From: SLFH01 sp050486265
GTDB lineage: Bacteria > Planctomycetota > Phycisphaerae > Phycisphaerales > UBA1924
DNA length: 64,000 nucleotides
Direction: 5' to 3'
Assembly: GCA_050486265.1 (NCBI GenBank)
Contig: JBJHCY010000002.1
Location: 434,001 to 498,000 of the forward strand
Shown here: positions 15,615 to 24,961 of the stretch, piece after piece
Layout: each line of letters starts with the position of its first letter
Numbering within the stretch: position 1 is the stretch's first letter
Made by a program: the position numbers and the translations under genes
The notes under the pieces: generated by a model
The model's database searches: none
Told to the model about the DNA's origin: nothing
The model's input: the letters and a program-made list of their open reading frames with translations, nothing else

Positions 15615-16907
15615 TCAACGCGCGTCGGGGTCTTCGCCGAGCAGTTGCATCTTCGTGTTGATCATCCGCAGGCGGAGCATCGCCATCGCGGTCCGCGCCG
15701 ACCAGAGCCTGACGATCTCTCGAGGACCCTTGAAGCGGAAGCAGCGGATGTCGGGCTGCATGCCGCGGCTGGCCAGCCCGATCCAGACCATGCCCACCGG
15801 CTTCTCGTCGGTCCCCCCGCCGGGCCCGGCGACACCGGTGATCGCCAGGCAGTGGTCCGCTTCGGAGCGTTCGAGCCCCCCCGCCGCCATCTCGATGCAG
15901 CATTGGCGGCTGACGGCGCCCTGGGCCTCGATGGTTTCGGGCGAGACGCCGACCATCCGCGTCTTCTGCTCGTTGCTGTAGGTGATCCACCCCCCGACAA
16001 AGACATCCGACGCGCCGGGCACCATCGTCAGCGTCTGCCCGAGCATCCCGCCGGTGCACGACTCGACGACGGCGAGCGTGTCGCGCCGTTCCCGAAGCAG
16101 GCTCACGATCGTTTCTTCGAGGGTGCGTGAACCCTCGGCGAAAACCGCGACGCCGAGTTGGTCGCGGACGGTCTCGGCCATCCGTTCGACGGCGGACTCG
16201 GCGGCCTTGCGCGCGCTTTCGACCTCGTGGCGGATGCGCACGGACACGACGCCGTTGGAGGCGGTCGTCCCGACAGTCGGCGACGCGGCGCGGGCCATGA
16301 GCTCGCCGAGGCGTGAGGCGACCTCGCTCTCGCCGTAGCCGAATGTGTGCAGCACGCGGGTGACGATGGTGCGGTCGTCGGGCGGCCGGATCTCGGGGAG
16401 GACCGCCGCCTCGAACATCGGCTGCATCTCGTGGGGCGGCCCGGGCATGCAGGCGATGAGCACGCCCCTGGGATCGGTCGCGAGGAGTCCGGGCGCCGTC
16501 CCGTTGGGGTTGGCGAGGCTCCGGGCGGACTCGGGGCGGAGGGCCTGGACGCTGTTGGCCTCGGGCATGGTCCTGCCGCGGCCCTCGAACCAGGCGCGGA
16601 TCTGGGCGAGGGAAACTTCATCGGTGACCAGCCGCTCGTTGAGGAATGCGGCCAGGGCGGTGCGGGTCAGGTCGTCTGCGGTCGGGCCCAGCCCGCCGGT
16701 GGTCAGCAGCAGGTCGACCTCGGCGGAAAGTCTGGCGAAGAGGGCGGCGAGGCGCTGGGCGTCGTCCTCGACCGTCGCGTGCTCGACGACGCGGACGCCG
16801 AGATCGGTCAGGCGCGAGGCGAGCCACCGGGTGTTGGTGTCGAGCGTCTGGCCGAGGACGAGTTCGTCGCCGATGGAGATGACGGCCGCGGTGCGGTGGG
16901 CGGGCAT
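15615..16907 (-). CDS. cinA: CinA family protein (nicotinamide-nucleotide amidase domain)
   Basis: 430 residues from the ATG at 16907; the frame continues upstream only through a repeat. N-terminal half (about 1-170) is the molybdopterin-binding-like COG1058 domain with SIGDELVLGQTLDTNT and TTGGLGPTADDLT; in this family it can act as an ADP-ribose pyrophosphatase. The C-terminal domain (about 265-425) has ESCTGGMLG and TGVAGPGGGT, typical of NMN deamidases. The protein therefore likely recycles pyridine nucleotides; the NAD-dependent ligase encoded divergently makes NMN as product, so the neighbourhood fits. It is convergent with folD. Confidence 0.9.
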   Translation of the reverse strand: MPAHRTAAVISIGDELVLGQTLDTNTRWLASRLTDLGVRVVEHATVEDDAQRLAALFARLSAEVDLLLTTGGLGPTADDLTRTALAAFLNERLVTDEVSLAQIRAWFEGRGRTMPEANSVQALRPESARSLANPNGTAPGLLATDPRGVLIACMPGPPHEMQPMFEAAVLPEIRPPDDRTIVTRVLHTFGYGESEVASRLGELMARAASPTVGTTASNGVVSVRIRHEVESARKAAESAVERMAETVRDQLGVAVFAEGSRTLEETIVSLLRERRDTLAVVESCTGGMLGQTLTMVPGASDVFVGGWITYSNEQKTRMVGVSPETIEAQGAVSRQCCIEMAAGGLERSEADHCLAITGVAGPGGGTDEKPVGMVWIGLASRGMQPDIRCFRFKGPREIVRLWSARTAMAMLRLRMINTKMQLLGEDPDAR

Positions 16908-16945
16908 GGGCTGAGAATAGGGCGCGGGGAGAACTGCCATAGAGC

Positions 16946-17032
16946 GTGGCACGGGCGTCCCGCCCGTGCGCACGAACCTCGTGATTTACCCATCCGGAGA
17001 AGAGGTAGCCACGGGCGGGACGCCCGTGCCAC
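16946..17032. repeat. Long inverted repeat built from two REP-like palindromes
   Basis: Left arm 16946-16968 and right arm 17010-17032 are exact reverse complements over 23 bases, and each arm is itself a hairpin (CACGGGCG TCC CGCCCGTG). The centre is 41 bases. It lies in the cinA-ligA divergent region. Related units occur at 33370-33460 and 62679-62710. Confidence 0.85.
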
Positions 17033-17088
17033 GAGCCGGGGTAGTTCCAGAGCGTGCGCGTCGACCTCTGATTTCATACCATGCCCGC

Positions 17089-19221
17089 GTGAACACCACA
17101 GCGGACAGGGTCATGGAGCTCCGGGACCTCCTGAAAAGGGCGGACCGGGCGTACTACATCGAGGCGTCGCCGATCATGTCCGACGCCGAGTACGACGCGC
17201 TGCTCGCCGAGCTGAAAGAGCTCGAAGCCGAGCACCCCGAACTCGACGACCCCGACAGCCCGACACGACGCATCGGCGACGCCCTGATCGGCGGCTTCGA
17301 GACCTTCGACCACGCCCTCCCGATGCTCTCGATCGACAACACCTACAGCGAGGAAGACCTCGCCAGGTGGCACGAGCGCATGGTCCGCCTGCTCAAAGAC
17401 AACGGGGACGCCCCACGCTTCGTCTGCGACCCCAAGATCGACGGCGTCGCCATCAGCCTCCGCTACACCGATGGGCGGCTCGACCGCTGCCTGACGCGGG
17501 GCGACGGGACCAAGGGCGACGAGGTCTCGCACGCGATCCGGACGGTGCGGTCGGTGCCGTTGAAGCTCGATGAGCAAGTGCCGGGCGTGCTGGAGGTCCG
17601 GGGCGAGGTGTTCATCCCCGACCCGGAGTTTGCGCGGATCAACGAGGAGCGTGAAGCCGCGGGGCAGGAACCCTTCATGAACCCCCGCAACGCGTGCGCG
17701 GGGACGGTCAAGAACCTCGACCCGAGCGTCGCGGCCGAACGGAAGCTGAGGTTTGTCGCTCACGGTCGCGGGGCGATGCCCGAGGGGTTCGCCTCCGGGC
17801 ACGCCGAGTTTCTGCAGAAGATTAACAGCCTGGGCGTCCCCTCCAGCCCCCACACCAGGACCTGCGAGTCGTTCGACGAGATCGTCGAGACCATCCGCTC
17901 GTTCGACGAGAAACGGCGCGGGCTCGACTACGCGACAGACGGCATGGTGATCCGCGTCGACACATTCGCCCAGCAGGATGCGCTCGGCGTCACCAGCAAG
18001 AGCCCGCGATGGATCATCGCGTACAAGTACCCCGCCGAACGCACGACGACGAAACTCGTCCGCGTCGAGCACCAGGTCGGCAAGACCGGCAAGATCACGC
18101 CGCGGGCGGTGATGGAGCCCGTCGTCCTCGCCGGCACGACGGTGCGCCACGCCACGCTGCACAACTACGGCAACATCGTCAAGAAAGACATCAGGATCGG
18201 TGACACCGTCGAGGTGCAGAAGGCGGGCGAGATCATCCCGCAGGTCGAGGGCGTGATCCGTGCAGAGCGCCCCAAGGACGCAAAGAAGATCGTCCCGCCG
18301 ACCGAGTGCCCGATCTGCGCCGGGCCGGTCGAGCCCGAGTACGGGGGCGGCGCCGAAGACCCGGCCGAAGAGACCGCTCGGCGCTGCGTCAACCCCGAGT
18401 GCCCGGCGCAGATGCGCGAAAAACTTATCTGGTTCGCCGGGCGCAAGCAGATGGACATCGACGGGCTCGGCGAGAGCACGATCGATCAGATCCGCGAACA
18501 GTCGGAGATCCCGCTCAACGCTTTCGCGGACATCTTCCGCCTTCACGAGCACCGCGAGGAACTGCTCAAGCTCGAACGCATGGGCGAGAAGAAGGTGCAG
18601 AACCTCCTCGACGGGATCGAAGAGGCCAAGTCGCGGGGTCTCGCCCGCGTGCTCGGCGGCATGGGCGTCCGGCACATCGGCGGATCGACCGCCAAGAGCC
18701 TCGCCCGCCTCTTCCCGGATCTGGACGCGCTGCTCGAGGCCGAGGAGTGGGAGCTGCGCCCCAAGACCCTCAGCAAGTCCGAGGCGGTCGAGAAGGGGCT
18801 GCCCGCGGACCCCAAGGACCGGCCCGAGACGGGGCTCGGCTCGCTGACGGCGCCGATCTTCCACGAGTACCTGCACTCCGAGGCCGCGAAGAGAACCTTC
18901 GCGCAGCTCCGCGAGGTCGGCGTCGACCTGACGAGCAAGGAGTACAGAGCGGGCGGCGACGGACCGGCGGCAGCGCCCGCCGACAGCGATTCCCCCTTTG
19001 CCGGCAAGACCATCGTGCTCACCGGAACGCTCGAACACTACGAGCGGCAGGAGCTGACCGAGATCCTCGAATCCCTCGGCGCCAAGGTCACCGGCTCGGT
19101 CTCGAAGAACACCGACCTGGTGATCGCCGGTGAGAAGGCGGGATCGAAGCTGGACAAAGCGAACAAACTCGGCGTCGAAGTCTGGGACGAGAAGACGCTG
19201 CTCGAAAATCTGCCGAAATAG
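17089..19221 (+). CDS. ligA: NAD-dependent DNA ligase LigA
   Basis: 710 residues from a GTG at 17089; an ATG at 17113-17116 is too late to keep the whole Ia domain. It seals nicks in replication and repair using NAD. Domains in order: Ia with YYIEASPIMSDAEYD, adenylation domain with nucleophile Lys116 in KIDG, OB fold, zinc finger with CPIC and RRCVNPECPAQ (Cys4, with an acidic insert), helix-hairpin-helix region, and a C-terminal BRCT domain (about 630-710, KTIVLTGTLEHYERQ). All nucleotide-binding motifs look intact. The CYTH gene follows 20 bases later. Confidence 0.97.
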   Translation: MNTTADRVMELRDLLKRADRAYYIEASPIMSDAEYDALLAELKELEAEHPELDDPDSPTRRIGDALIGGFETFDHALPMLSIDNTYSEEDLARWHERMVRLLKDNGDAPRFVCDPKIDGVAISLRYTDGRLDRCLTRGDGTKGDEVSHAIRTVRSVPLKLDEQVPGVLEVRGEVFIPDPEFARINEEREAAGQEPFMNPRNACAGTVKNLDPSVAAERKLRFVAHGRGAMPEGFASGHAEFLQKINSLGVPSSPHTRTCESFDEIVETIRSFDEKRRGLDYATDGMVIRVDTFAQQDALGVTSKSPRWIIAYKYPAERTTTKLVRVEHQVGKTGKITPRAVMEPVVLAGTTVRHATLHNYGNIVKKDIRIGDTVEVQKAGEIIPQVEGVIRAERPKDAKKIVPPTECPICAGPVEPEYGGGAEDPAEETARRCVNPECPAQMREKLIWFAGRKQMDIDGLGESTIDQIREQSEIPLNAFADIFRLHEHREELLKLERMGEKKVQNLLDGIEEAKSRGLARVLGGMGVRHIGGSTAKSLARLFPDLDALLEAEEWELRPKTLSKSEAVEKGLPADPKDRPETGLGSLTAPIFHEYLHSEAAKRTFAQLREVGVDLTSKEYRAGGDGPAAAPADSDSPFAGKTIVLTGTLEHYERQELTEILESLGAKVTGSVSKNTDLVIAGEKAGSKLDKANKLGVEVWDEKTLLENLPK

Positions 19222-19241
19222 GTTCAGGCACGGAGGCGGTC

Positions 19242-19745
19242 ATGCACAATGTCGAGTTCAAGGCCGAGCTCCGCGACCGGGACCTCGCGCGGTCGGTGCT
19301 GCTCCGCATGGGGGCCACACCGATCGGCGTGCTCGAACAGACCGACACCTACTACACGGTCAAGAGCGGGCGCCTGAAGAAGCGCGAGACTTCGGGCGAG
19401 CGCACCGAGGTCATCTTCTACGACCGCCCCGACCGAAGCATCCCCAAGCTGAGCCACTTCTCGCTGTACACCGAGGCAGCCGCGGCCAAGGAGTTCGGCG
19501 ACCCGCCCGGCGAGGTGCGGATCGTCGTGCGCAAGGTCCGCGAGCTCCTGATGCTCGGGAGCGTGCGCATCCACCTCGACGAGGTCGAAGGGCTCGGGAC
19601 TTTCCTGGAGTTCGAAGCCCTCGTCTCGCCCAGCCAGACCGTCAAGGCCTGCCACGACAAGATCGCCGAACTGCGACAGGCGCTCCGGCCCGCACTGGGC
19701 GAGCCGATCGCCTGCGGCTACGCAGACCTGCTCGAGCAGGAGTAA
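19242..19745 (+). CDS. CYTH-domain protein (class IV adenylate cyclase/triphosphatase type)
   Basis: 167 residues; ATG after GGAGG. The N-terminal NVEFKAEL is the start of the ExExK-type CYTH signature, followed by DTYYTVKSGRLKKRE and FLEFEALV near the end, as in the tunnel-fold superfamily that binds triphosphates with divalent metal. Members include class IV adenylate cyclases (CyaB) and inorganic or thiamine triphosphatases; which reaction applies here cannot be told. It is probably co-transcribed with ligA. Confidence 0.8.
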   Translation: MHNVEFKAELRDRDLARSVLLRMGATPIGVLEQTDTYYTVKSGRLKKRETSGERTEVIFYDRPDRSIPKLSHFSLYTEAAAAKEFGDPPGEVRIVVRKVRELLMLGSVRIHLDEVEGLGTFLEFEALVSPSQTVKACHDKIAELRQALRPALGEPIACGYADLLEQE

Positions 19746-19841
19746 ACAGGGCGCTGGGTACGGGGCGCTGGGCGCAGGGTGTTCAGAAACTCGATTTCCG
19801 CAGATCCAGCGCCCAACTCCCTGCGCCCCGCGCCCAGAATC
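19746..19841. repeat. Intergenic inverted repeat with G-rich/C-rich arms
   Basis: The arm GCGCTGGGCGCAGGG (about 19764-19778) is nearly complementary to CCCTGCGCCCCGCGCCC (about 19821-19837), and CAGCGCCC lies between them. It sits between the convergent CYTH and msrA genes and may end both transcripts, though there is no T-run. Confidence 0.5.
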
Positions 19842-20318
19842 TCACAATCCGCAAGACTCCACGCCGCGCTTTTCCAGATAGCGCTGGTGGTACTCCTCGG
19901 CCGGGAAAAAGGTCCCCGCGTCGACGATCTGCGTCGCGATCGGCTTGGCGAACTTCCCGGACTCGACCAGCTCGCTCTTGCTCGCCTCGGCGGCTCGGCG
20001 CTGCTCGTCGTTATGCACGAAGATCGCCGAGCGATACTGGCGCCCGACATCCGGCCCCTGGCGGTTGACCTGCGTCGGGTCGTGCATGGTCCAGAAGGCG
20101 GTCAGCAGCTCGTCGTAGGTGACGCGGGTCGGGTCGAAGGTGACCTCGACCGCTTCGGCGTGCCCGGTGGTGTCGGTGCAGACGAGCTCGTAGCTCGGCG
20201 CATCGACCGTGCCGCCGGTGTAGCCCACACGCGTCGAGATCACGCCGTCGATGCGGCTGAACTTCAGCTCGGGCTTCCAGAAGCAGCCCGCGGCGAATGT
20301 CGCGACTTCTGTCGCCAT
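19842..20318 (-). CDS. msrA: Peptide-methionine (S)-S-oxide reductase MsrA
   Basis: 158 residues from ATG at 20318 with GGAG eight bases upstream; a TTG six bases earlier is an alternative. It reduces methionine-S-sulfoxide in proteins. The catalytic motif GCFW (Cys12) is followed by GVISTRVGYTGG, GHAEAVEVTFDP and VGRQYRSAIF, all standard, and the C-terminus GVESCGL has the resolving Cys. Cytosolic, with no signal peptide. Confidence 0.96.
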   Translation of the reverse strand: MATEVATFAAGCFWKPELKFSRIDGVISTRVGYTGGTVDAPSYELVCTDTTGHAEAVEVTFDPTRVTYDELLTAFWTMHDPTQVNRQGPDVGRQYRSAIFVHNDEQRRAAEASKSELVESGKFAKPIATQIVDAGTFFPAEEYHQRYLEKRGVESCGL

Positions 20319-20400
20319 GGTCAATCTCCATTCGATCGGCGCAAACCCGATGGGCGGGGCCGGTGTTCCGTTGCCTGAAATCTGTGAGCGAAACCCCCGC

Positions 20401-21597
20401 TCAGACCATCTCGACCGCCATCGCCACCGCGTTGCCCCCGCCCAGGCAGAGCGCGGCGACGCCCTTCTTCCCGCCCGTCCGCTTGAGCTGGTGGAGGAGC
20501 GTGGTCAGCACGCGGGCGCCCGAGGCGCCGATCGGGTGGCCGAGGGCGACGCCACCGCCGCAGATGTTTAGCTTGTCCTCGCCGACGCCGAGCTCCTTGA
20601 TGTTGCAGAGCACCTGCGCGGCGAAGGCCTCGTTGATCTCGAAGAGATCGACATCGTTCACCGACCAGCCGACCTTCTTGAGCAGCCCGCCCACGCCGGT
20701 GATCGGCGCCGCGAAGATCTCCTTGGGCGCCACGCCCGAGGTGTGGTAGCCGACGATCCGGGCCATGGGCTTGAGGCCGAGCTCTTCGGCGATCGTGCTG
20801 CTGGCGACGAGAATCGCTGCTGCGCCGTCGGAGATCTGGCTGGCGTTGCCGGCGGTCACCGTGCCGTCCTTGTTGAAGGCGGGGCGGAGCTTGGCGAGCA
20901 CCTCGGCCGACGAATCGGGGCGGACGCCCTCGTCGGCGCTGACGCCGCCTTCGGGGCCGGGGTTCTTGCGGTTGCCCACCTGCTCGCCCGTCAGCGCGAC
21001 CGTCTCGGCCTTGAACCAGCCCTCGCTGGCGGCTTTGGCGGCCCGCTGGTGGCTCTGGGCCGCAAAGCGGTCCTGCTCCTCACGCGAGATCCCGAACTTC
21101 TGGGCGATGTGGTCGGCGCCGTTGCCCATCGCCCAGTTCTCGAACGCGCAGCGCAGGCCGTCGTAGGCCATGTGGTCTTCGAGCTGGCCGGCGCCGTACT
21201 TGATCCCAGCACGGGCGTGCACGAAGTGCGGGGCCATCGACATGTTCTCGACCCCGCCCGCGAGCACGGCGTGGTTATCGCCCGCCTTGATCGACTGCGC
21301 CGCCATCATCACCGATTCGAGGCCGGAGCCGCAGACCTTGTTGATGGTCTTGGCGCTCAGCGTGTCGGGCAGGCCCGCCTTGAGGCCGACCTGACGCGCC
21401 GGGTTCTGCCCCAGACCCGCCTGCAGGACGCACCCCATCACGCACTCGTCGATGCGGTCCTTGATCTGCGGCACCTCATCGAGCACCGCCTTGGCGGCGT
21501 ACGCACCCAGCTGCGGTGAGGGCGTCGAGCTCAGGCCGCCAAGAAAGCGGCCGATCGGGGTGCGCTTCGCGGCGACGATGACGGGTTGAGCGGCCAT
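20401..21597 (-). CDS. Acetyl-CoA C-acetyltransferase (thiolase)
   Basis: 398 residues; ATG after GAGGAG. It condenses or cleaves acetoacetyl-CoA. Active site Cys in NKVCGSGLESVMMA, His in EAFAAQ region, GGGVALGHPIGASGAR and the second Cys in ALCLGGGNAVA are all present. Length and motifs match biosynthetic thiolases (AtoB/PhaA type). No beta-oxidation partner is adjacent. Confidence 0.95.
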   Translation of the reverse strand: MAAQPVIVAAKRTPIGRFLGGLSSTPSPQLGAYAAKAVLDEVPQIKDRIDECVMGCVLQAGLGQNPARQVGLKAGLPDTLSAKTINKVCGSGLESVMMAAQSIKAGDNHAVLAGGVENMSMAPHFVHARAGIKYGAGQLEDHMAYDGLRCAFENWAMGNGADHIAQKFGISREEQDRFAAQSHQRAAKAASEGWFKAETVALTGEQVGNRKNPGPEGGVSADEGVRPDSSAEVLAKLRPAFNKDGTVTAGNASQISDGAAAILVASSTIAEELGLKPMARIVGYHTSGVAPKEIFAAPITGVGGLLKKVGWSVNDVDLFEINEAFAAQVLCNIKELGVGEDKLNICGGGVALGHPIGASGARVLTTLLHQLKRTGGKKGVAALCLGGGNAVAMAVEMV

Positions 21598-21912
21598 GGG
21601 CTCTCCTCTGCTTCCGAGCGTGGAGCGTTTCGCGTTGAACGGATGCCGACGGGGTCGGGCGTTCCCGACCGCACCGCGGCGTCTACGGCTTGGATCTGTT
21701 CGGATCCCGGCCGCAGCCCGAGTTTAGGCCCGGAGCACGCTATCCGGACTTCCTGCAGGCTCGCACGACCGGGCCAACCTGTTCAGGGTGATCCTAGCCC
21801 CCGAGGTTATCCACCCTCTTCGGGCCATGATTCACCCCAATTGCCACCATCTCCGATGTGCCCGCTCGACCCGCCGGTTCGGGCGTCCAAGACTGGCCTC
21901 GGAGAGAGCGAG
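21598..21912. other. Intergenic region between divergent genes
   Basis: About 315 bases. I see no gene, terminator or clear promoter. One TTATCCACC at 21807-21815 resembles a single DnaA box but is isolated. Confidence 0.5.
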
Positions 21913-22149
21913 ATGTACGCACGATTGATTCCCTGCGCGACGGTGGTCGCCGCCGTGGTGCTCATTTCAGGCCTGGCCGGAGGCCCCTCGCAGGCGTCGG
22001 CTTCAGACCGCTCCGGCGGCGTTTCCGGCATCGGCGGGGTCGCCCCCGGGGCGTTGGTGCTCTTGGGCTGCGCCGGTCTGGTCGCCGCCCCTCGCAAAGG
22101 TGAGGCTCAAGACGAAGCCGCCCCGGCCGGCGTCCCGAGCAACGCCTGA
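21913..22149 (+). CDS. Small exported protein with PEP-CTERM-like tail
   Basis: 78 residues; ATG with GGAGAG upstream. A signal peptide (about 1-29) ends near ASA/SDRSG. After a short Gly/Ser-rich part, VAPGALVLLGCAGLVAAPRK resembles the PEP-CTERM sorting signal (Pro-containing start, membrane segment, basic end), followed by an unusual 15-residue polar extension. The processed product would be only about 15-20 residues. It may be a sorted peptide or a two-helix membrane protein. It precedes the LpoB-type operon by 148 bases. Confidence 0.55.
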   Translation: MYARLIPCATVVAAVVLISGLAGGPSQASASDRSGGVSGIGGVAPGALVLLGCAGLVAAPRKGEAQDEAAPAGVPSNA

Positions 22150-22297
22150 CCGCCAAGGCCGACCCAGGATTCTCCTGAATGGGCACGGATTCCCGTGCCC
22201 GCCCGGTTCTTCCCGACGCATCACGAACTGCGGCGGAGAGAAGCCGGTAACCTCTCTGGTAACCGCCGCTGCAGGCGACAAAACCGGAGCGGAGCCG

Positions 22298-23692
22298 ATG
22301 GGGCGCAGCGTCCGATACATCTGCATCATGCTGATCTGGCTCCCCGCTGTCCTCAGCGGGGGTTGCGCCACGGATCTGCGCGACGCCAACGCCCTGCACG
22401 CCTCGGGCCGCTTCCAGGAGGCCTGGGGGCGGATGGCGCAGATCGACCTCCGCAACCGCCACGACGCGATCTGGGTGCTCTTAGAACGGGGCAAAATCGC
22501 CCAGGACTCGGGACGCTTCGAGGAGAGCGCCAAGGCGCTCGACCGCGCGTGGGACATCATCCAGGATGTCGACGACCGGGCGGTCGTCAGCGCCTCGGCG
22601 ACCACCAACGACATCCTCTCCCTGCTGACCGACGAGCGGGCCCGCGACTACCTCGCCTCACGCCCCGACCGGCTTTTCATCCACACCGCCCAGGCCGTCA
22701 ACCACCTGATGCTCGGCGAGTTCGAGCTCTCGGCGGTCTACAGCCGGCGCTACATCGATCTGGCCGTCTCGCTCGACCCCGGGGGCGTCGGCGTCTCGAT
22801 GCGCCCCGAGCAGTTCGACAGGGCCGCGGCGACGCGAGATGTCCAGCTCCGCTCGGGCCGGTCGGTCAGCGTTTCATCGATCGAGTCGATGCCCGAGTAT
22901 GTCAGGCTCAGCCAGCGCCTCAGGGCGGCGCCGGTCACCGGCCCCGCCGACGACGCGGCGCCCTACGGCCTGTTCGTCGGCGCCGTCGCGATGCTGCTGG
23001 CCGACCGTCGCGCCGAACTGCAGGACTTCCTCGTGAGGCTCGAACGCCTCGCGCCCGACCTCGCAGAGGGCGTTCGCAGCGCCGAGACGCAGCCGACCGT
23101 CTTCGTGCTCTTTGAGAACGGGCGGGCCCCCCGGCGCGAACCCGTCCGCACCTTTCCCTTCGGCTACGCCATCGGCGCGATCGAGCTGCCGGCCCTGGTC
23201 TTCGACAGCGGGCCCAGAGCCTCATGGCTGGAGGCCGACGCCGACGGGCTCGTCGCCCGATCGGTGATGCTGGGAAGTGTCGAGGCCGCGATCGCCTCGG
23301 ACTTCTCGTCGAGGCTCTGGGAGATCTGGGGGCGCCCGATTCTGTCGGCCGCGATCAAGATCACCGCCGGCGAGATCGGGGCGCACCAGGCCGAGGACGA
23401 CTGGGTCTCCGCGGCGATCCGGGCGGTCTGGATCAGCGCCGTCCTCCTGGCCCGGGCCGACACGCGGACATGGCGCTCCCTCCCGGCCGAACACCACGCG
23501 CTGGCCGTGCCCGCGCCGTCCAGCGGCCTCCTGAACCTGCGCCTGGCAGGCCGATCGGGGACGGGCCGCACCATGGAGGTGGCGGTGCCCCCGGACCGTT
23601 GGTCTGTCGTATGGGTCCGCAGCACGGGCTCGGGGCCCGTCGCGGTGTATCGTCAGGGCGCGGGGCGGGCGCTGACCGCACGAACGCCATGA
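22298..23692 (+). CDS. COG3014-like lipoprotein, first gene of LpoB-type operon
   Basis: 464 residues from ATG at 22298 (GGAG upstream). The signal ends in lipobox LSGGC. Residues about 30-150 look TPR-like (ALHASGRFQEAWGRMAQID, GKIAQDSGRFEESAKALDRA), followed by a globular part with VFVLFENGRAP and the late RTMEVAVPPDRWSVVWVRS strand. This pattern and its two neighbours match the COG3014-YcfL-LpoB gene group of gammaproteobacteria. Function is not settled; it probably acts with LpoB at the outer membrane. Confidence 0.65.
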   Translation: MGRSVRYICIMLIWLPAVLSGGCATDLRDANALHASGRFQEAWGRMAQIDLRNRHDAIWVLLERGKIAQDSGRFEESAKALDRAWDIIQDVDDRAVVSASATTNDILSLLTDERARDYLASRPDRLFIHTAQAVNHLMLGEFELSAVYSRRYIDLAVSLDPGGVGVSMRPEQFDRAAATRDVQLRSGRSVSVSSIESMPEYVRLSQRLRAAPVTGPADDAAPYGLFVGAVAMLLADRRAELQDFLVRLERLAPDLAEGVRSAETQPTVFVLFENGRAPRREPVRTFPFGYAIGAIELPALVFDSGPRASWLEADADGLVARSVMLGSVEAAIASDFSSRLWEIWGRPILSAAIKITAGEIGAHQAEDDWVSAAIRAVWISAVLLARADTRTWRSLPAEHHALAVPAPSSGLLNLRLAGRSGTGRTMEVAVPPDRWSVVWVRSTGSGPVAVYRQGAGRALTARTP

Positions 23693-23756
23693 GCACCGAC
23701 CCGCCCGCATCGCCGCCGTCAGACGCACAGGGGCGGCATCAACCGGAGCAACAGCG

Positions 23757-24182
23757 ATGAGCCTTCCAACCAACCGCACCACAACGACCAGAGCCGCGCT
23801 GGCCATCGGCGCCGCGCTCATGCTCACCGGCTGCGCGTCGGTCAACCGCGTCGAGACCGCCGACACCGACGAGTCGAATATCACCGCCCGCCAGGTTTCG
23901 CGCGACCGCTCGCTCTCACGAGATGTGAGCATCCGCAGCGTCCGGGGCAGCATCGTCGACGGGCGGATGATGGGCCAGCTGATCGTCCGCAACAACGGCA
24001 GGAGCCGGCGCGACTTCCGGTACAATGTCCTCTGGTTCAACGCCGACGGCATGCAGATCGATCGCGGCGCCTCGACATGGACCTACGACCACCTCGTCTC
24101 CGGCGAGACCAAGACCCTCCAAAGGATCGCCCAGAGCCCGGGCGCGACAGATTTCGTCTTCCAGATCCACGGCGTCGACTGA
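23757..24182 (+). CDS. YcfL-like (DUF1425) lipoprotein
   Basis: 141 residues. The signal ends in lipobox LTGCAS. The rest is a small beta-sandwich: VRGSIVDGRMMGQLIVRNN, FRYNVLWFNADGMQID and LVSGETKTLQRIAQSPGA are typical of the DUF1425 fold. It lies 64 bases after the COG3014-like gene and 38 bases before the LpoB-like gene, so the three are likely one transcript. Its role in E. coli is unknown. Confidence 0.75.
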   Translation: MSLPTNRTTTTRAALAIGAALMLTGCASVNRVETADTDESNITARQVSRDRSLSRDVSIRSVRGSIVDGRMMGQLIVRNNGRSRRDFRYNVLWFNADGMQIDRGASTWTYDHLVSGETKTLQRIAQSPGATDFVFQIHGVD

Positions 24183-24220
24183 ACCTTGCAGCCGCGGGCA
24201 TCGCGGCGGGAGATTCCACC

Positions 24221-24841
24221 ATGCGGGCCGCAGCCGCCACACTCGCCCTCGTCCTGATCGCCTCGACCTTCACCGCCTGCACGACAACGCGCGTGAACCC
24301 CGAGCGGCAGGTGACCGACTTCCGGCGTCTCTCCGGCGCAGAATGGACCGCCTTCGCCAACGAGATGGTCAACTCGCTCGCGATGAGCGGGATCATCGAC
24401 GACTTCCCGACCGACGACACCGGGCGCGTCATCGTCGCCATCGGCGACTTCCGCAATCAGACCGACAACCCATACTTCACCCGCGACCGCCAGCTCATGT
24501 ACAACCGGATCGAGGACGCCATGGTCCGCAGCCGGCGTGTCGGCATCAACCGCGATGTCGCCGGCACCGGCGGCACGCGCGACGCGCTGCTCCGCGACAT
24601 CCAGGACCTGATGAACAGCCCCGACTACGACCCGCAGACCATGCAACTCGGCGAGGGCGCCCCCATCCCCTCGCTGATCCTCACCGGGCAGATCGTCGCG
24701 ATCACCACCCGCGAGGGGCGGACGACGCAGATCGATTATCAGGTCAACACCGAGCTGATCGATGTCCGGCGTCGCTACGCCGTCTGGTCGGACAGCTTTG
24801 ATCTGACCAAGCAACGGACGCGGGGTCTGTTCGGGAGCTGA
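24221..24841 (+). CDS. Penicillin-binding-protein activator LpoB-like lipoprotein
   Basis: 206 residues from ATG at 24221 with GGGAG. The lipobox is TFTAC. The mature domain matches LpoB/PF13036: FANEMVNSLAMSG, GRVIVAIGDFRNQTDN, RIEDAMVRSRRVGINRD, then PSLILTGQIVAI and YQVNTELIDVRRRYAVWSDS. In E. coli LpoB spans the periplasm to activate PBP1B. Here there is no long disordered N-terminal stretch, so it may use a different reach. It is third in the operon. Confidence 0.8.
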   Translation: MRAAAATLALVLIASTFTACTTTRVNPERQVTDFRRLSGAEWTAFANEMVNSLAMSGIIDDFPTDDTGRVIVAIGDFRNQTDNPYFTRDRQLMYNRIEDAMVRSRRVGINRDVAGTGGTRDALLRDIQDLMNSPDYDPQTMQLGEGAPIPSLILTGQIVAITTREGRTTQIDYQVNTELIDVRRRYAVWSDSFDLTKQRTRGLFGS

Positions 24842-24961
24842 GGCTCTCGCGCCGCGGCCCGCCGAGCGTGCCCTCCCACCGCCCGCTTCGCGCATGAATC
24901 GCGTCGGAAAGGCCCGAGCCCGGGCCAGAGTTTTCGGCATCGCCGACCGGAGGCCTTCGTG

